The notes beneath the pieces are model-generated. The model saw only the letters and a list, made by a program, of their open reading frames with translations, searched no databases and was not told where the DNA came from. From contig JANPWX010000062.1 of the NCBI GenBank assembly GCA_024734555.1, positions 2,023,541-2,087,540 of the forward strand: 64,000 bases of DNA, given 5' to 3'. Position 1 is the first letter of the stretch, and each line of letters opens with the position of its first letter. Of the stretch, positions 14,729 through 26,560 are shown in pieces. The DNA is from Trochalopteron elliotii. Taxonomy: Eukaryota > Chordata > Aves > Passeriformes > Leiothrichidae. Made by a program: the position numbers and the translations under genes.

Positions 14729-16995
14729 TTCTGTGAACCTGATCATAAACCAGTTTGCATACAGAGCTTCCACTCTGTTGGAATAAGGAAGTCTTACCAC
14801 TCATCAACATCAAGAGAAATAAGAGCCTTGACTACTGTTCATGGGATACTATAAACAGACATGAGGCAATATAAAACAAGCTTCCGAGTGTTTCAGAGAC
14901 AAAAGAATAACACATCACAGATGCATAGTTTCTTAGGATGTTTACTTAATAAATAAAACAAACTAGTTTTACTTGGATTCTTTTATAACAGTGTTTAAAA
15001 GTAGTCAATTGGATATATTTAGAGTTCAGATAGGTGGGGTTTTTTAGCTTTCAAACATGTACAGCCAATCAGAATGGCACATGTTCTTACTATCCCATAT
15101 TAATAAAATCACATTTCATCAGTTTCACTTTACAGAAGTGAATAATTATGCCTGACAAGCAATTTTAATTTTGAGATACAAGCTCTCTTACAATAAATCA
15201 ATAGGCAAAAAAAAAAAAAATTAACTCCTGAAACAAAAGTTTCATTCCAAACCATCCATTTTTCTGCAAGCTAAGTTACTATCATCTAGAATAACTAATC
15301 TCTTTAAGAAGCCCTACTAAAATCATGGCTCAGCTGCTAATCTAAAAGCCTCTCTCTACAAGTTATGGATAGCTGAAGTTCGTTCAATTATCAATTTTGA
15401 ATCTTACTTTCCAGATTCACAGTTGGTAACATCTGGGTAAAACGTTGCTTTTTGAGAGTACCTAAGTCTCCCTTACCTGCCTTTCTCAATTGCTATTTAC
15501 TTGGCATGTGTGGGCTTCCACTAAAATGGTTAATAATAGTCTCCCCCAATGCTTTTATCTCCTCACAAGATACTGTTGAGCAGCCATGCACTGAACTGAA
15601 GCAAAGACCTGATACTGATGAAAAAAAAAAACCCAGCTTTCAGCTCAGTCAACTGACCCATGCAGTCCCACCTCCAGACATGAGAAGTGAGCACCCAGAA
15701 CACACAAAATAGGCAGGGAGGGAGAGAAAACAACAAGCACAAAGGAAGAGCACCCCTTTCTGCAGAAACAGCCCATTAGAAGGTCAAGTTGAAGCAGTCA
15801 CAAGGCTAACACCCTCTAAAGCTTCAGTGCTACAGGTCCCCAAACCCTGCCTGCAACACTGTCACTGTAAAACCAGTTATCGGCAGTGGAGCCTCACAAG
15901 ACCAAAACCAAAACATTACATTACTTTAAATGCAGTCTTGGAATGAAATCCCAGTGAAAAATAATACAGGTTCATACACTGAAGTCAATGGAATCCTTTT
16001 CAGAGGCTCTTATCTGTATTTTAGACCAACATACTACTGTGCTGTTTCCAAAGTAACTAGAATATCCTCTACAGCACTGAGAGTTTCAGTAAATACATTC
16101 AGGGAACATGAACCAGGTATGAACAAGAGACTGAGGCAGCCAGGTTCCAAAAAAACACTGGCAAAGTTAAGTTTTTCAAATAAAAATTAAAAGTATACTC
16201 TGGGAAGGACAGAACTGTCTCTATACATTTCATTTGTAACTAAAATCCACCAGTAGGAAAGGATATAAATATATTTTTCCTTCCTGACACTTAACAATAT
16301 AAATTTTAGAACTATATGATATTATATAATCTACTTTTCATATTTAGGAAAACAGTAAAAAGTACTTGGCACTAAAAAAGCAGTTTCATTTTCACTTCAA
16401 AACAATTTTTAATACTTCAGGCAATGAAAATAACTGAAGCCAATGGTATTTTCACATAGATGGACAATGTTACAGCAAGAAGCTACCTTACAATCTAGCA
16501 ATATATATATAGCAATCTAGAATTAAAATTATGGTAGAAGGAAGACTCCTACTCACAATAACTACCTTTCATATTTGTTTCAAAATCATCACAGAACACC
16601 TGATTTGCATCTGCTTTTTATTTGTTTCTTGTTTGTTGTTCTTCAAATGAAAATAATGTGTAGCATTTCAAAATAAGGAAAAACTAATCAAGCTTGTCAT
16701 TTCCAGACTACTGGAGAAAAACAACTTAAGATTATTTTTATATGCTTTAGATCTAGGCATAAAAACAGAAGACCCACCTACTTAATGTATCTAGTGAGGA
16801 CAGAAGGGAGGAATGCATTTCAAGCAAAAGCCTATGGCTGGGACAAACAAACTCAGCAGACTGACAAAAGTTATTAGACAAAGCTTATAATTTCCTAGCA
16901 AAACTCACTGAACATACTTCTACATGAAAACTGAGTATATCTAAAAAATAATCACTTACTGACCCATTCACTCGCTTGTCAAATGCTACATATAC

Positions 16996-17035
16996 TAAAA
17001 AAAAAACAAAAAAAAAAACCCAAAAAACAAAACAA
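16996..17035. repeat. A-rich low-complexity tract
   Basis: Runs of A are broken by single C or CCC. This could be a decayed poly(A) tail of a retroposed sequence, but no element body is recognisable beside it. Confidence 0.7.
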
Positions 17036-20000
17036 TCAACCACCCACATACATATCATTCAGGAGTTACTCCTGACAAATCTCCAGGGGAGCCACAAGGT
17101 GTTATTTACTATTAAAAATAAAATAACATTTGGGTGAAAATTTCCTTTTTAAATAACATATTTGACTTGCAGGAAACTCTGAATTTAAGTAATTCAGTTC
17201 ACAGAGCCGCTAGACAGAACTGAGAAAAAAATGTTCTTTTATCTCTGTAACATTATCACATATGTTTAATAATTGCATACAATTAACCCCTTCCTTTATT
17301 CTAAACCACAAAGTGAGAAGGAGCATTCAGACCACACTTTCATGTGGGTAAAGTTTCTCTTTTTAAGGAGAAAATACACAGAGCCTAGAAAACCAAAATG
17401 TCTTCAGCAAATTTTTAATCAACAAAACGTTGCTTAAATTAATACTCTATCACAAGGTTTGTTTGCTTTTAAACACAGCTTTAAATAGGTTAAGGTAAAC
17501 TACTGTTTTTAGTAAGCTACTCATCTCAGTTCTAGAAGCTGAGCACATGACAAGTTTTTACAAATGAACATTAACTGCAGAAACACACTACAAACACACA
17601 AAAATCTATCAGGTATTAAAATTTTAGCTGGAGACAGTACCAGAGGACTGGGCTGCTGACAGTTTTTAAATGATTCATGATGCACAAGAAAAGGTAGGAA
17701 ACAGAAAGTGTTGCCTAGAGAAAAAGGATCAAAGCTATCTTTGCATTCCTATAAATTCTGAGCTACTGCAGAAGTTAAGCTTCACACAATCCAAGCAGCC
17801 TCAAAACAATTCCAATTTACACCAGCTTCTGTGGTGCTGCTTGTGGTTTGCAATACAAGCTGCAGTAACTCAGTGATGGGTTCCCTTCCCATCTCAACAT
17901 CTAGGAATAGCTGGAGAAGAAAGATTCACCTGCAGTAGCATAACACTGCCTGCATAGAGAGAATATCTCCTGATATACTTAAAAATCTTGGCAAGAGACC
18001 ACAGGAATAAGATCGAAAAGGTCAGTGGTTCTTACCTCTTAATTTGAATTCTGCTGAATCAAATGAGTCAACAGTTTTGAGTGCTGTGAGCTCAAATTCT
18101 TAATTGTACTGACAAGCACATTATCTTCAATTTCCAAGATGAATTTTAGTTAAAATTCTACAGTACATCTCATTATACAGATTTAAAGACACCCACCTCT
18201 ACCAGGTCTTTGAAAAATGCCATGGATTTTTTGGATTTGAAGGAAAATGAGCAACATCCAGAAGAAAGGGGCAGGGGGAGGAAAGGTATAAATAAACTCT
18301 TTTAAGTTTGAATTGCTCAGAGAAATCAAGTAAACAAGGGCAAATTTTCTGACAATCATCACATTCTGTTTGTGCTGATTCTAAATTTTAACAACACATT
18401 ATAATTTTATTCACCCCTCCTCTCTCAGATATGCAGTTTCCATAGTAACTGGAGATACTTAGTAGTAACCAAAGGCAGAATAATAACTTATGTAATAACT
18501 TGAAACTCACCTTGGTTTCTAAAAATAGGTATACGTTTATTTTAGGACAACCAACATTGTGGTTATTTATTTTTTACACATTCCCTATGTGGTCAAGATA
18601 AACATCTCAAGTTCCTGTATTTTAAAAAGCCAGTTCCACAGACAGGATGTAACAGACTAATCCCAAAATCCCAATGAAGTCTCCCCTACCATCAGGATTT
18701 CTGCAGTAAATTAGTCAATACTTAATGTAAAATAATACACTTTTGACTTCTGAAGAGCCTTTAACCATGCACTAAAAATTAAAAAAAAAGGAACATTAGC
18801 TTTCCCACATCACAGCTGTTTGCTGTGCATTCCTCCCCCTAAATGCTGATTGAGAATGAATACTAAACACAAAAAAGATGTAAAGATGTACAAGAACACA
18901 ACCTAAAAATCAATTAGAAAGCTATGAAACTGCTTACTTCATACAAATTCTAAAACACCTCAGTATTTTTAGGTGATTTTCATAGTAGCAGTATCATCAT
19001 GGGAAATCTTATCAAGATCAACAGCTCCTGTCATTGGGTGCAGTCCTCTTTTGACAAATATATGGCAGCTCAACCTAGCTATGATAGATCAGTATCCCTG
19101 GAGTTAGGCAGAAGAAAATGAGTCATGCCCAAGTTGTGCGTAGGCCCAGCTTGTCAGAATGGGGTAGGATGTCCTCAGAAAAGCAGAGCTGTCTTCAGAA
19201 AGCTTACAGCTGAAAGGGCAACACAAAAACCTGCTGATGGAGACATGACAGAGTTCAAACATTTCAGGAAGCAACATTGGGGGTATTAAGAAGGGGTCTG
19301 CTATATACTACTACTACTACTCTAACACAAGAAAAAAATACCAGCTAAATAACCTGTCTAAATCACAACACTGAGACTGAATCCTCAGAAGAGGTGAAGA
19401 AAAAAACCTCACAGGACACCAGAAGGTGCAGAACACACTGAAGAGTTACAATCAAGACACTGAAAAGCTGTAAGGCAAAAAAACTCAGCTAAGGGCGGCA
19501 AAGGAAGTTACAAGTGCTTGATGTCTGATGTCTGAGTGGGAGTCCAATGCCACTCAGCTACATAAAGGCCAGGATTTTTCCTGGTTAATTGTTTTTTAAT
19601 ATTTGTTTCAAAACTGTCTACAAATCCAGCCATTCACAGCTTTTTTAACTGTATCTCATAATTATGACAATGCAACTGCTATTGACTGAGCTATCAAAAC
19701 ACAGATCTCTCCTGAATTTCTTCTACTCTTCATCACTAAAAATAAAAAACATGCTAAGAAATTAGAAACTTAATTAAACTGAGAAAGTAATTATATTTCA
19801 AAGACAGATGACTGCATTGAGATGCTATCAAAAAGTAAACGATAGCTTCAAGTCAACACCCTTTAGAGGAGACAGGACTTGAAATTTCTATCATCCCACC
19901 AGAAATAGTAAAACCAGATTACAAGGACAAACAGAAGAAATAAAATTGCAAAAAAGAAACAAGCAAAAAAACCCCCAAACCTGTAATGCCGAGCCTCCGT

Positions 20001-20964
20001 CACTAGAGAAATCTACTAACAGTTTACTAAGAAAGCAACAGAAGTCTCATAGCTCACAAACTTATAAGATGGTGCATGCCAAACTAGTCATGTAAAAGCA
20101 TTTTGCTATGTGCCCAAATTCACCATCCTCTTTGTATTAGTTCACCACACATGAAGGCTCACAAACAGCCACCAAATTCCAAATGCATTATTCAAGCCCC
20201 AAAAAGATCACTGATGCAGCTCCACAGCCACCTTAGCAATGATGTTCTATGAACAGTTATGCTCAGACTATCACAAGGAAGCAGACAGTCCTTGCTCCCC
20301 TCTCTTGACACCATGGTCTTCCCTCTTCTTTGCACTGGTGATAGGCTTAAAGCAAGCCAGGAAAGAGTCTGCTAAATTCATAGTTTTACCTGTTGTCTGT
20401 GGTTCTTGTCACATTCCTGCAAGCCAAAGCAACAGACAGTGCTCATCATCACAACATTAGGGCATGTCAGGTGGTACAAAGCAGAAAGGGAGCATGAAAG
20501 TCCTTCACTACTTTGTGGGTTTCCAGCACTGGGATGAGCATGCCTACTCCTACTAGCTCTCTTGTGGCAACAATATTGTGTGCATGGCCAGCTTGGGTCA
20601 ACTCCAGAGAAAAAAGCCCCACTTAAACAGCCACCCACATCAGAACAGCTTAAGCCAATTGTAGAGTTGCAGCTAAAAAATACATTTTCCAGAAACCTTC
20701 GTTTCTCAAATGCCAAAGTCTGATTAATTTGAAGAGTTCAAAGTGTTAAGACGATGGCTAAATTCCAGAATAGAAATGTAATTAAAAGAAAAATCTTTGA
20801 ATTACCAAAAAAAAAGGTTACATTACGTTGCCTATTGGTTCTTCAGTAAATACAATGCAGTGATGTAGTTAAAACTGGTCTCAAATATTATAAGACATAA
20901 TTTGAGAGAAATTTATTAGCCAAATACAGGTGCAGGCTCTCTGTCACACCCAAAGGCAGACAAG

Positions 20965-20986
20965 TTAATCCATGATCATGGATTAA
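20965..20986. repeat. Perfect 22-bp palindrome centred on TGATCA
   Basis: Each 11-base half, beginning TTAATCCATGA, is the exact reverse complement of the other, with no spacer. The core carries CCATGATCATGG. Palindromes of this length can be binding sites for dimeric proteins, but no factor is assigned. Confidence 0.8.
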
Positions 20987-21608
20987 ATTTAAACATGAAA
21001 AGAATCCACAATTATCCAGAATTACAAAGCAACTTAAAATTGGGTGAATGCGAAAATGTGAAAACTCAGTGTTATCTTCAAGCTTAGAACAGAAGGTTCC
21101 TTAAAACCTTCTACCAAATTAAGTAGTGAACAAGCAGAGCCAGAGTGAACAGCAAACAGCCTCATGATGTTCCCTCCAAGGGAGACACCGTTCTGTTGGT
21201 CCAATTTTCATAATCGTGACTAAATACCTTCAAGCACAGTGTCACATGTTACTTATTCAGCTGTCATTTAAAAGTACTGTTAAAAAGGCACATATATACA
21301 GGCAAGACAATAGTAATGATAATCTATATACTCAATTAAGTAAATATCTGAATATCTGATGAAACATGGCAAAAACAGAATCACAGGCTCTTTCCTAGTC
21401 CTAAAACTCATCACATATCCCTATTCTGTCAAGTGTCTAGACTATCTTTGTCAGCTTCTTCTCTAAACCAATAAAAACCTCTAATACTGGGAACCTGTTT
21501 AACAATCTACGTAATTTGACTGTTATAGGTAAAAACTTTCCAGCCTATATTTAATCTAAATCACACCCACTAAAATTTACTTCCTCTTAACCTACATCTC
21601 AACCACAG

Positions 21609-21647
21609 GAAAAAAAAAAAGAAAAATAAAAAAGAAAAATAAAAAAA
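21609..21647. repeat. A-rich tandem repeat
   Basis: After a run of A, the 13-base unit GAAAAATAAAAAA occurs twice in tandem from 21621. Low-complexity sequence; a second A run lies at 21743-21755. Confidence 0.75.
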
Positions 21648-21864
21648 GCTTTTAAAAACTCCAAAACTCCTAGTGCTTCTATGAACCATTTCTTACATAC
21701 ACAGCCTTTTCCACCACATCAAAATAACACAATACCTTCATTAAAAAAAAAAAAACAATAACTCATAGGTTGTGAACCTCTCAAATCACATTGCTACATT
21801 CCTCTGTACCTTCTGTATTTAATACTCAAAACTAGATACAAAAGTGCAAATAAAAAGAAAAAAA

Positions 21865-21901
21865 TAATTAAACTCAATCAATTTAATTTAAACTCAATCA
21901 A
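21865..21901. repeat. Short imperfect tandem duplication
   Basis: Two near-identical copies of about 18 bases sharing TAAACTCAATCAA lie side by side. This is typical of slippage; no function is implied. Confidence 0.7.
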
Positions 21902-23490
21902 CATATCCAAGGATGGCATGTACTTTTGCCAGCTGGATGTCGCTCATTTGGACCAATTTGTGACTAGAAGTCTGAATTATTTCCTACAGCTCTGTTTCCC
22001 AAACACCTCCATCTGAGCATCCCATAGCCTCTTCCTAGTGCAGCATTTTATATTCAGCAGCTTTTTATCTTCTGGATTGTACTTCTCAAACCAGTCAAAA
22101 TAACCGAATTAAAAGTTTATTCTGTTGTTCTCCAGATGAGTACTGGCATTCTTACCTAACTCAACAGCACTTTTACCTTTCAGGAAAATGATAGATAATA
22201 TAACTAAAATCACTCCCTGAAGAAGTCATCTGCTTTTTTCCAAACCTTCAAGAGTTCTCCCAGCCTCGAAAAAAGCAACTTAAAACTATTCGGGAGTTAG
22301 TTAGTTAGGCAGGCAAACAGCCTCCATGGCAAATTGAAACATGTATTTATTAAGTGGATGAACATAAAACTATGTTGAAACCTCCCAAAATTTAAATTTG
22401 TTTGTAAGATGGCTTATAAGCATATGTATTTTCCAGACCATACTGTCGTGTAACACAATAAATCCACTTATAACACGTTAGATTTCTCAAATGATTGTAT
22501 TTCTTCTTCACCAGAGTCACTACAAAGTGGGAGAGGACACAGCTAATAGGCATCTGAGTATCTTTATAGTCCATAAAATACTAAAAAAAAAAATCGGTTT
22601 TGTCCATACAGACTGACACATCAAAATTGATTAAGCACAAAATGCAGACAGCATCAGCAGTATTCATAGTAAGAACAGCTTAATACCACCTACAACCAGA
22701 CCAGATCAATCACAATCAAAAAACGAAGAGAGAGAGTTGTTCTGATACAGCACTTCCATAACACCCTTGGGAGATGCGACTGCTGCCTCACAGACTGCGG
22801 ATGTTCCAACCTCCTTAGTTTAGACAGCAGGCCAACAGACTGGGCAATTCAGATTTCAGAAATGTCGTGTCCCCAAACAGGACTGCTGGATCATGTAGCC
22901 TTGCATCTTTGCCTTGGAGTTATTTCATAGTTATTTCATTACTACTGCTTAAGATCCATTAGTTATAATTAAAATTCATGTCTTTAAGGTGTTGGGCTGA
23001 AAAAAACCCCAGGTATGTGTCATCAGCTGATGTGCAGCACTTTCAGCTCAGAGTGTCAATACTATTTCAACAACATCAGAAGTTTTTCTCTGAGAAATGC
23101 ACACTACTTTAATTCTGAAGGGATATGGGTTTTTCTTGTTTCGTCCACCTTTCACGTCCTTCCTTCGAATTATTGAGCTTTTTGAAAAGCACATTACGAG
23201 ACAGGACAAACTTTTAAACGTTTCTGCGAATTTCCTAACGCACAAATGCTATTTTCTTAAGTGAACTGTCTAAAGGCAGTAAAGCTTCCTCTTGTTCATT
23301 ACAAGATAGATTCAGAATGTGTATAAGCAATTCAGAGCCATCAAAGCCTACTGAAATTAGATTATTTCAAATGTTTCCATACAACCGCTGGTTTTAATTG
23401 CAGGCATTCCCAATTGCCCTAAGTACAGTCATGTGACTTTTCTTTAAAGAATTAAGTGAAGGCTGGAATGCCTTCCACTTTCCTGGAGAA

Positions 23491-24240
23491 CTAAACCCCA
23501 CTGGGGGCAGGGATGGACACCTCTGCCCTCGCAGGAGCCGTGCTGCGATACAGCGGGACTCGCGAGGCTGTTGCGGCGGGTCCCTCGCCGCCCCCGCCGC
23601 AGCCCCGGCCCCGCCGGAGGCCGCCCCCCCGGGTNNNNNNNNNNNNNNNNNNNNNNNNNNNNNNNNNNNNNNNNNNNNNNNNNNNNNNNNNNNNNNNNNN
23701 NNNNNNNNNNNNNNNNNNNNNNNNNNNNNNNNNNNNNNNNNNNNNNNNNNNNNNNNNNNNNNNNNNNNNNNNNNNNNNNNNNNNNNNNNNNNNNNNNNNN
23801 NNNNNNNNNNNNNNNNNNNNNNNNNNNNNNNNNNNNNNNNNNNNNNNNNNNNNNNNNNNNNNNNNNNNNNNNNNNNNNNNNNNNNNNNNNNNNNNNNNNN
23901 NNNNNNNNNNNNNNNNNNNNNNNNNNNNNNNNNNNNNNNNNNNNNNNNNNNNNNNNNNNNNNNNNNNNNNNNNNNNNNNNNNNNNNNNNNNNNNNNNNNN
24001 NNNNNNNNNNNNNNNNNNNNNNNNNNNGGGACCGCGCCCGGGCCGCCTACATCGCCGGGCGCCGGGGCACTCTTCTGTCCGGTGCCGGGAGCAGCCGTCC
24101 CGCGGCGGCACTCGGGGAGCCGGGCCGGCCCGCGGCGGGACCTGCAGAGCGCCGGCTCCCCCGGGCCGCCAGACGTGTCCCGGAACCCTCCAGGTCCAGA
24201 CTGACTGGGCCGGATTCAGGAAAGTCACGACGTGAAAATA
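23491..24240 (-). promoter_or_regulatory. CpG island, candidate STIM2 promoter and first exon
   Basis: Sequence on both sides of the assembly gap is extremely GC-rich and dense in CpG, in contrast to the AT-rich surroundings. This is the signature of a vertebrate housekeeping promoter. In other vertebrates STIM2, an endoplasmic-reticulum calcium sensor that activates Orai channels, lies just downstream of TBC1D19 in the same orientation. That makes a leftward STIM2 start the best guess. On the minus strand just left of the gap one frame is Ala/Gly-rich, as expected near a STIM2 first exon, but I see no strong splice donor and no diagnostic residues. The exon itself is probably inside the gap. 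A divergent or plus-strand transcript is also possible. The island is clear; the gene assignment is inference from gene order. Confidence 0.6.
23635..24027. other. Assembly gap of 393 N
   Basis: Unresolved bases inside the CpG island. The flanks are G- and C-homopolymer-rich, which explains the sequencing dropout. The long frames on both strands here contain X residues and are artefacts of reading through the gap. Confidence 0.99.
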
Positions 24241-25867
24241 AGATATTTTAGCTACAGGGCAAAACGAGACCTTGGACTTCGTTAAACTTGCCCTTATCGC
24301 ACCGCCAATGCAGACACCTGAGGAGGGCTTTCTGAAGTTTAGGCTCGTTGTGTACTACAGCACTCTCAAAACATCAACAAACGAGAAAAGGAAGAGTTTC
24401 AAATCTGATCCCACGCAACTGAAACCAGGAAAACTAAGTCTTCACAAAGATTCTACTGCGATTTCACTGTGCTTAAAATCTTGACCAACAAAACCACTTT
24501 TACTTATGATGTTTCCATCAAGCCACTAAAGTCTGTTTGTGCTTTGTCCTGTCCAAACCTGTGGTACTTTACAGTTCCATTTAGAAACATTTAACAAGAA
24601 TAATACAGCCTTTAAAGACCAAATTCAATCTAGTATCTTAGATACACAATACGTGAGAAAATAATGCAGCACAGATGCTAAAAGCTATATAAACATTACA
24701 TTTCCTATTAACTATTGCAATTACCTAAGAAATAACTGAAGAGGGGTTGAAAGAACCTTGAGAAAAGCCTTTGCCTGCTATGTAGATCCGACAGGAGATA
24801 GGAGCACAAAATGGACAGTTGTACAAGCTGCTTCTGCAGGTCAGCAAGATCCAGAAAGCTAATTGTGAAATCATTACTTTACTGCTAAATGCAGCAGGAA
24901 ACTATTTCTCTAGTGATATAGTTGGCATGCAAACTTCATCCCAGTTGAAACATATTTTTATGGGGAAAAAAACCCCAAAACTTTAAAGTAATCATATAGC
25001 ATATAAGGATTTGGAAAATGTGTCTAAACCTAATGAACTCCAACTGAATTGTGAAGTCTGTGCATAGCATTATCATTTCTGCTGGTGAATACAACAACTT
25101 TAAAAGACCAACAGTATCTGACGAGATCTTGTGCAAAGAGAACAATGAAAAGCCTGTATCATAAAAAAAGCTTGTTCAGTGTTGTTTAACTTTAGGGAGG
25201 GAAGCTGGAGCAGAGTAAATTTCCCAGATAGGAACAAAGTAACTAGCTGTTAATTTAATTAATTAGTTAATGTTACATTACAAAGAGAGAGGAATGCATA
25301 AAGGGTACATGAAAGAGGCAAGTTTCCTGGACAAGTGTGAACTGTTTTAACTGAGAGTTAGTGAAGTCAAAAGATCCAGACTGCACAAGTACTGTAAAGA
25401 AAAGCCTATTATGCATCAGAATAGTTGTGAGAAGGGGACAGTCCTAGAAAATTATGTGGGTCTAAAATAGTATATGATCCTTACTAAAAGTCCTCTTTCA
25501 ATATTGGTTCATTTTCACCTCCTGCTTTAAACTACAAGTCTCCAGATCATGAAGCATGGAATGGATAGGGTTCAAGTGATGCCTGTGTTCTGGAGTTGGG
25601 GGGAAGTCACTACTGGTCAGGACAACATAGTCACAGTGACAAGCTTCTTAGCTGGAAATGCCTCATGATGTAGTGCCACTTCATATCATGAAGAATCAGC
25701 TGCATGAACCAGCTCATAATCAAAGAAAGGCTGTGCCTAACCCATTAACCCACAGAAACCTGAATAATTTGTGGTTTCAATATGAGAACCCAAATTCAAA
25801 GGAGTGCCCTGCAAGGCTTCATCACAGAATGAGAGAAAAATGTATGACCTCTAGAGTTTCTCTAGTC
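24241..25867. other. Non-coding DNA beside the CpG island
   Basis: Base composition falls back to AT-rich within about 100 bases of the island. No exon, RNA gene or recognisable repeat is supported. If the island drives a leftward gene, this is its upstream flank and may hold regulatory sites that I cannot identify. Confidence 0.5.
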
Positions 25868-26560
25868 TAACTCCCCTACTCAGCCCTGAGGAACATCACT
25901 CATAACCAGATGCCAGTTTCTTTCACATTGGTCACCACTACTTTTTCAGTGGAGTGGTTCAGACTGCCATCCACCTTGTCTACTTACCCAGTCCCTACTG
26001 GACTACAAAGATGCTGTGGATGTCACAGCAAAGGACCCTTGCTAAATTCAGTATATGCTGCTCTTATCACTTTGGTCATACAACCAACTCTCTCATGACC
26101 GAAGGCAATTGTTTTGGTGGGACTGTGCTGGTTTTTCTGAATTGACTCGTCCTTTGTCATCCCAGAAATGGCTTCCAGAAACATTTCCTTCATGACCTCT
26201 GAGAGAGATACTTGGTAAGGATAACTGCTCCGTGGTTTCCTGCACCTTGCTTTGATGATGGATATGACATTTGCTTTTTTCCAGTAACTGGAAATCCCAT
26301 CTGATTGCCACAGCCTTTAGAAGGTGATAGGAGGCAGCACAATGAAGTTACTCACCTTCCTCAGCACCTTTACAAGCAGCTCCTGTTCAGCCCTAAGGAC
26401 TTGCAAACATGTAATTTGCTAAAGTCTCCTCCTCCAAACCTTGCCAAAGGAGGCATAGAGCTCTGTGAACCCTAAGGGCTGAGCTTGCTAGTAAAGAATG
26501 AGGGAAAGAGGGCTTTGAGCATCTCAGCCTTTTCACAGTTCTTCATCACGAGTGACGTGC
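25868..26560 (-). mobile_element. Old, degraded CR1 LINE fragment (reverse-transcriptase region)
   Basis: Read on the minus strand, around 26290-26240, a frame gives SYWKKANVISIIK. This matches the CR1 reverse-transcriptase block usually written DWKKANVTPIFKKG, and a decayed version of the preceding CR1 stretch (ending RLWQSDG) comes before it. Flanking DNA follows CR1 order: near 26515 TTTGAGCATCTCAGCCTTTTC matches the more 5' part of ORF2, and the stretch near 25880-25930 matches the more 3' part. Many stops and indels show it is ancient. It lies between TBC1D19 and the CpG island. Exact ends are uncertain because divergence is high; the right end may continue further. Confidence 0.75.

Larger units (their letters stand above)
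14233..23490. other. AT-rich non-coding DNA, probable intron sequence
   Basis: No coding exon is supported. The stretch contains a 14-base A run at 15207-15220, several A-rich tracts, a short CTA repeat at 19306-19321, a perfect hairpin (14702-14728) and a perfect palindrome (20965-20986). The open frames at 20239-20716 overlap each other on both strands and match no family I know. If the gene starting near 24 kb runs leftward, this is the start of its first intron. Confidence 0.5.

Noticed and set aside
20239..20716. Overlapping 73- and 112-codon frames as a small gene
   Set aside because: They overlap on opposite strands, lack splice structure or motifs, and sit in a less AT-rich patch where chance frames lengthen.
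1..23490. STIM2 exon 2 (EF-hand segment) within the putative intron
   Set aside because: I searched by eye for the reverse complement of the Asp-rich EF-hand codons and found nothing matching; it is presumably beyond the left edge.
23491..24251. Long open frames on both strands across the CpG island
   Set aside because: They are continuous only because unknown bases translate as X; the real parts are GC-driven frames without recognisable residues.
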